Under the pieces are notes generated by a model. The model had not been told where the DNA came from, ran no database searches, and was given only the letters and a program-made list of their open reading frames with translations. Both the position numbers and the translations under genes were made by a program. Below, piece by piece: positions 62,517 to 64,000 of a DNA stretch of 64,000 bases (positions are counted from its first letter, which is position 1; every line of letters begins with the position of its first letter). Source of the DNA: a beta proteobacterium AAP65 (GTDB taxonomy: Bacteria > Pseudomonadota > Gammaproteobacteria > Burkholderiales > Burkholderiaceae_C); the NCBI GenBank assembly GCA_001295865.1, contig LJHW01000025.1, forward strand, positions 25,498 through 89,497, in the 5' to 3' direction.

Positions 62517-62548
62517 GAAAAAGGCCCGGGGCCTTGCAGCACCGGGCC
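62517..62548 (-). terminator. Intrinsic terminator after ompA
   Basis: On the minus strand GGCCCGG (62548-62542), a 12-base loop and CCGGGCC (62529-62523) are followed by TTTTTC. It lies 35 bases after the ompA stop and would separate ompA from the crystallin-like gene. Confidence 0.8.
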
Positions 62549-62582
62549 GGCAGCAGCGCTGAGCGGCCCAGGGCCGCAGCAC

Positions 62583-63800
62583 TCAGCGCGAGCCGCTGAC
62601 CTCGATCTCGACGCGGCGGTCGGGCTGCAGGCAGGCGATGACGGGTGCGCTCATCTCGCCCTTGCAGGCATCGGGCAGCGTCACCGGCTCGCTTTCGCTG
62701 CGGCCGGTGGCGATCACGCGGCTGGCTTCGATGCGGCCGTTCTGCACGAGGTAGGTCTTCACAGCTTCGGCGCGCGCTCTCGACAAGGTCTGGTTGTAGT
62801 CGGTGCTGCCCAGGCGGTCGGCATGGCCTTGCACCGTCAGCATTTCGTAGCGCGTGTTGCCGAGCTCGGCGATGAAGGTGTCGAGCACCACCTTGCCTTC
62901 AGGCCGCAGCTCGGTGCTGTCGAAGCTGAAGAAGGACTCGGCGGCATAGCTCACGCGGCGTGACGTGGGCATGGCAGCGGGCAGGGGCATGGCCTGCACG
63001 GGCGGCGCCACCAGCACCGGCGCCGGGGCGGCGGCCATCGGCACGGCCGGCGCCATGGCCTGCGGCGCGGGCTCGGCCTGGCGTTGCATCATCGGCATGG
63101 CCTGCGCGCTGCGCTGCATGCCGCTGCGGCCGCCGAAGGGGAAGACCAGGCTCACCGAGTACATCGCCACACGCGGGTGGTTGCCCACGGCGTCGCTGAC
63201 ACGGAAACGCTCCACCTCCGCACGCATCAGCACCGAGGGGCTGAAGGCGTACTGCAGGCCCAGGCCCAGCTTGACGTTGGTCTTGCGGTCGGAGGGGCGG
63301 CCGTCGGCCACCACCACCGCGCCGCTGCCAGTGAGCGAGCCGCGGCTGCGCGCGTACTGGCCGCCCACACGCGCCAGCAGCGCGAAGTTGTCGGTCATCG
63401 GCAGCGTGCCCACGACGCCGAGGTTGCCGCCCTGCACGCGGAAGCTGCTGGACAGGCTGCCCGTCGGGGTGGTGCTCGCCGTGTAGCCGAACTTGCCGAG
63501 GTCGAAGAAGCCGAGTTCGCCTGCGAGGTAGCGGTTGAACTGGTAGCCGACGAAGGCCTTGTAGCCGACGTGGCGCTCGTCGTGCGCGATGTTGGTGGTG
63601 GCGAAGCCGCGTGCGGCCAGGTCTTCGGTGACACGGCGGTCGTCGATGCGCAGGCGCGACTGGCCCACGCCCAGGCCCCAGTAGTACTCGCCGCCCTGCA
63701 GCGCTTGCGCCTGCACCGCGCCCGGGCCCAGGAGACCCCAGGCCCCCAGCATCAGCCAGGCAGCGTGGGTGAGAAAGGTGGTGCGGTGCGGACAGTTCAT
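62583..63800 (-). CDS. OmpA-family outer-membrane protein
   Basis: A 405-residue precursor with signal peptide (cleavage near VQA, residue 31), an eight-strand type beta-barrel (about 35-230, GGEYYWGLGVGQSRLRIDDR, VGYQFNRYLAGELGFFDLGK, VKLGLGLQYAF), an Ala/Pro/Met-rich linker (about 230-285) and a C-terminal OmpA domain (SFFSFDSTELRPEGKVVLD, VQGHADRLGSTDYNQTLSRA, DRRVEIEV). It anchors the outer membrane to peptidoglycan. Site S9 precedes it. Confidence 0.94.
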   Translation of the reverse strand: MNCPHRTTFLTHAAWLMLGAWGLLGPGAVQAQALQGGEYYWGLGVGQSRLRIDDRRVTEDLAARGFATTNIAHDERHVGYKAFVGYQFNRYLAGELGFFDLGKFGYTASTTPTGSLSSSFRVQGGNLGVVGTLPMTDNFALLARVGGQYARSRGSLTGSGAVVVADGRPSDRKTNVKLGLGLQYAFSPSVLMRAEVERFRVSDAVGNHPRVAMYSVSLVFPFGGRSGMQRSAQAMPMMQRQAEPAPQAMAPAVPMAAAPAPVLVAPPVQAMPLPAAMPTSRRVSYAAESFFSFDSTELRPEGKVVLDTFIAELGNTRYEMLTVQGHADRLGSTDYNQTLSRARAEAVKTYLVQNGRIEASRVIATGRSESEPVTLPDACKGEMSAPVIACLQPDRRVEIEVSGSR

Positions 63801-63888
63801 GGCTGACTTTCGAAACGTGGACAGGCAAACAAACCCTTGCAGCACGCGGGCGCCGGTGGGGGCTGCGCACTGCGAAGAGACATGCGCC

Positions 63889-63930
63889 GTTGTAGGCGGC
63901 GCCGCGCCGCAGGTCTGTGCGCTGACGAAC
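63889..63930 (-). promoter_or_regulatory. Crp/Fnr-type site and -10 upstream of ompA (site S9)
   Basis: On the minus strand GTTCG-TCAG-CGCAC (63930-63917) followed by AGA and, 22 bases after the motif, TACAAC. The predicted +1 is 63882, with an 82-base leader. Confidence 0.6.
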
Positions 63931-63976
63931 CACGCCGGCAGGGCTTGCGCTGGCCGTTGCCGAATACCATCCGGGC

Positions 63977-64000
63977 ATGCGACGCCCGCCCCCACCCGCC
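63977..64000 (+). other. Possible gene start at the window edge
   Basis: An ATG at 63977 opens a frame (MRRPPPPA) that runs out of the window. Eight codons are too few to judge. Confidence 0.15.

Overview
The window is a high-GC chromosomal segment with dense, short-spaced genes. Its housekeeping gene order (nuoABC, secG-tpiA, pnp-rpsO, the isc operon, zapB/zapA/6S RNA, rpsU-yqeY), PHA metabolism, a PEP-CTERM protein and a TRAP transporter suggest a betaproteobacterium of the order Burkholderiales. The Rubrivivax/Roseateles/Methylibium type of relative fits best. This is inferred from protein families; there is no rRNA gene to confirm it. I see no prophage, insertion sequence or CRISPR array.

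Layout. 1-7.8 kb (minus strand): the start of the complex I operon (nuoA, nuoB, partial nuoC), tRNA-Leu(GAG), secG, tpiA, a quinone oxidoreductase, pnp, rpsO and tsaD. 7.85-7.97 kb (plus): a predicted sigma-54 promoter driving a short structured RNA with a strong terminator. 8-13.6 kb (minus): a complete iscRSUA-hscBA-fdx operon with an IscR-type site, then a low-molecular-weight phosphatase overlapping uvrB. 16.4-22.7 kb (plus): tyrB-like aminotransferase, PHA depolymerase behind a perfect palindrome, rnfB-nth, zapB-like/zapA, 6S RNA, an EVE protein and a TauE permease. 22.7-37.6 kb: a PAS protein with a degenerate GGDEF domain, ybiB, rpsU, yqeY, a phosphatase-like protein, a TRAP transporter (dctQM facing dctP), pmbA, darP, mogA, a GGDEF-EAL protein, cysE, trmJ and suhB. 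37.6-42.6 kb: a TraT-family lipoprotein, an exported TolB-propeller/amidohydrolase fusion and a PEP-CTERM protein.

42.6-64 kb is an envelope/stress region. It holds two small zinc-ribbon proteins, a receiver/NarL-regulator/sensorless-kinase set, a DUF883-YqjE-YqjK-like operon, a GGDEF protein, DUF3309, two Crp/Fnr-family regulators, a 2839-residue cyclic beta-1,2-glucan synthase (NdvB type), DUF4398 and OmpA lipoproteins, a bacterioferritin-like protein, a BON protein, a beta/gamma-crystallin-like/glycine-zipper protein and an OmpA porin.

The main discovery is in this last region. Nine upstream regions carry a 14-bp FNR-geometry motif (GTnCG-N4-CGCAC, followed by nGA) exactly 22 bases before a -10-like hexamer, which centres it at -41.5, the class II activator position. 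In three cases the predicted +1 is the first base of the start codon, and in a fourth it is two bases before it, so leaderless messages are predicted. The most economical reading is a local regulon controlled by the Crp/Fnr proteins encoded in its middle.
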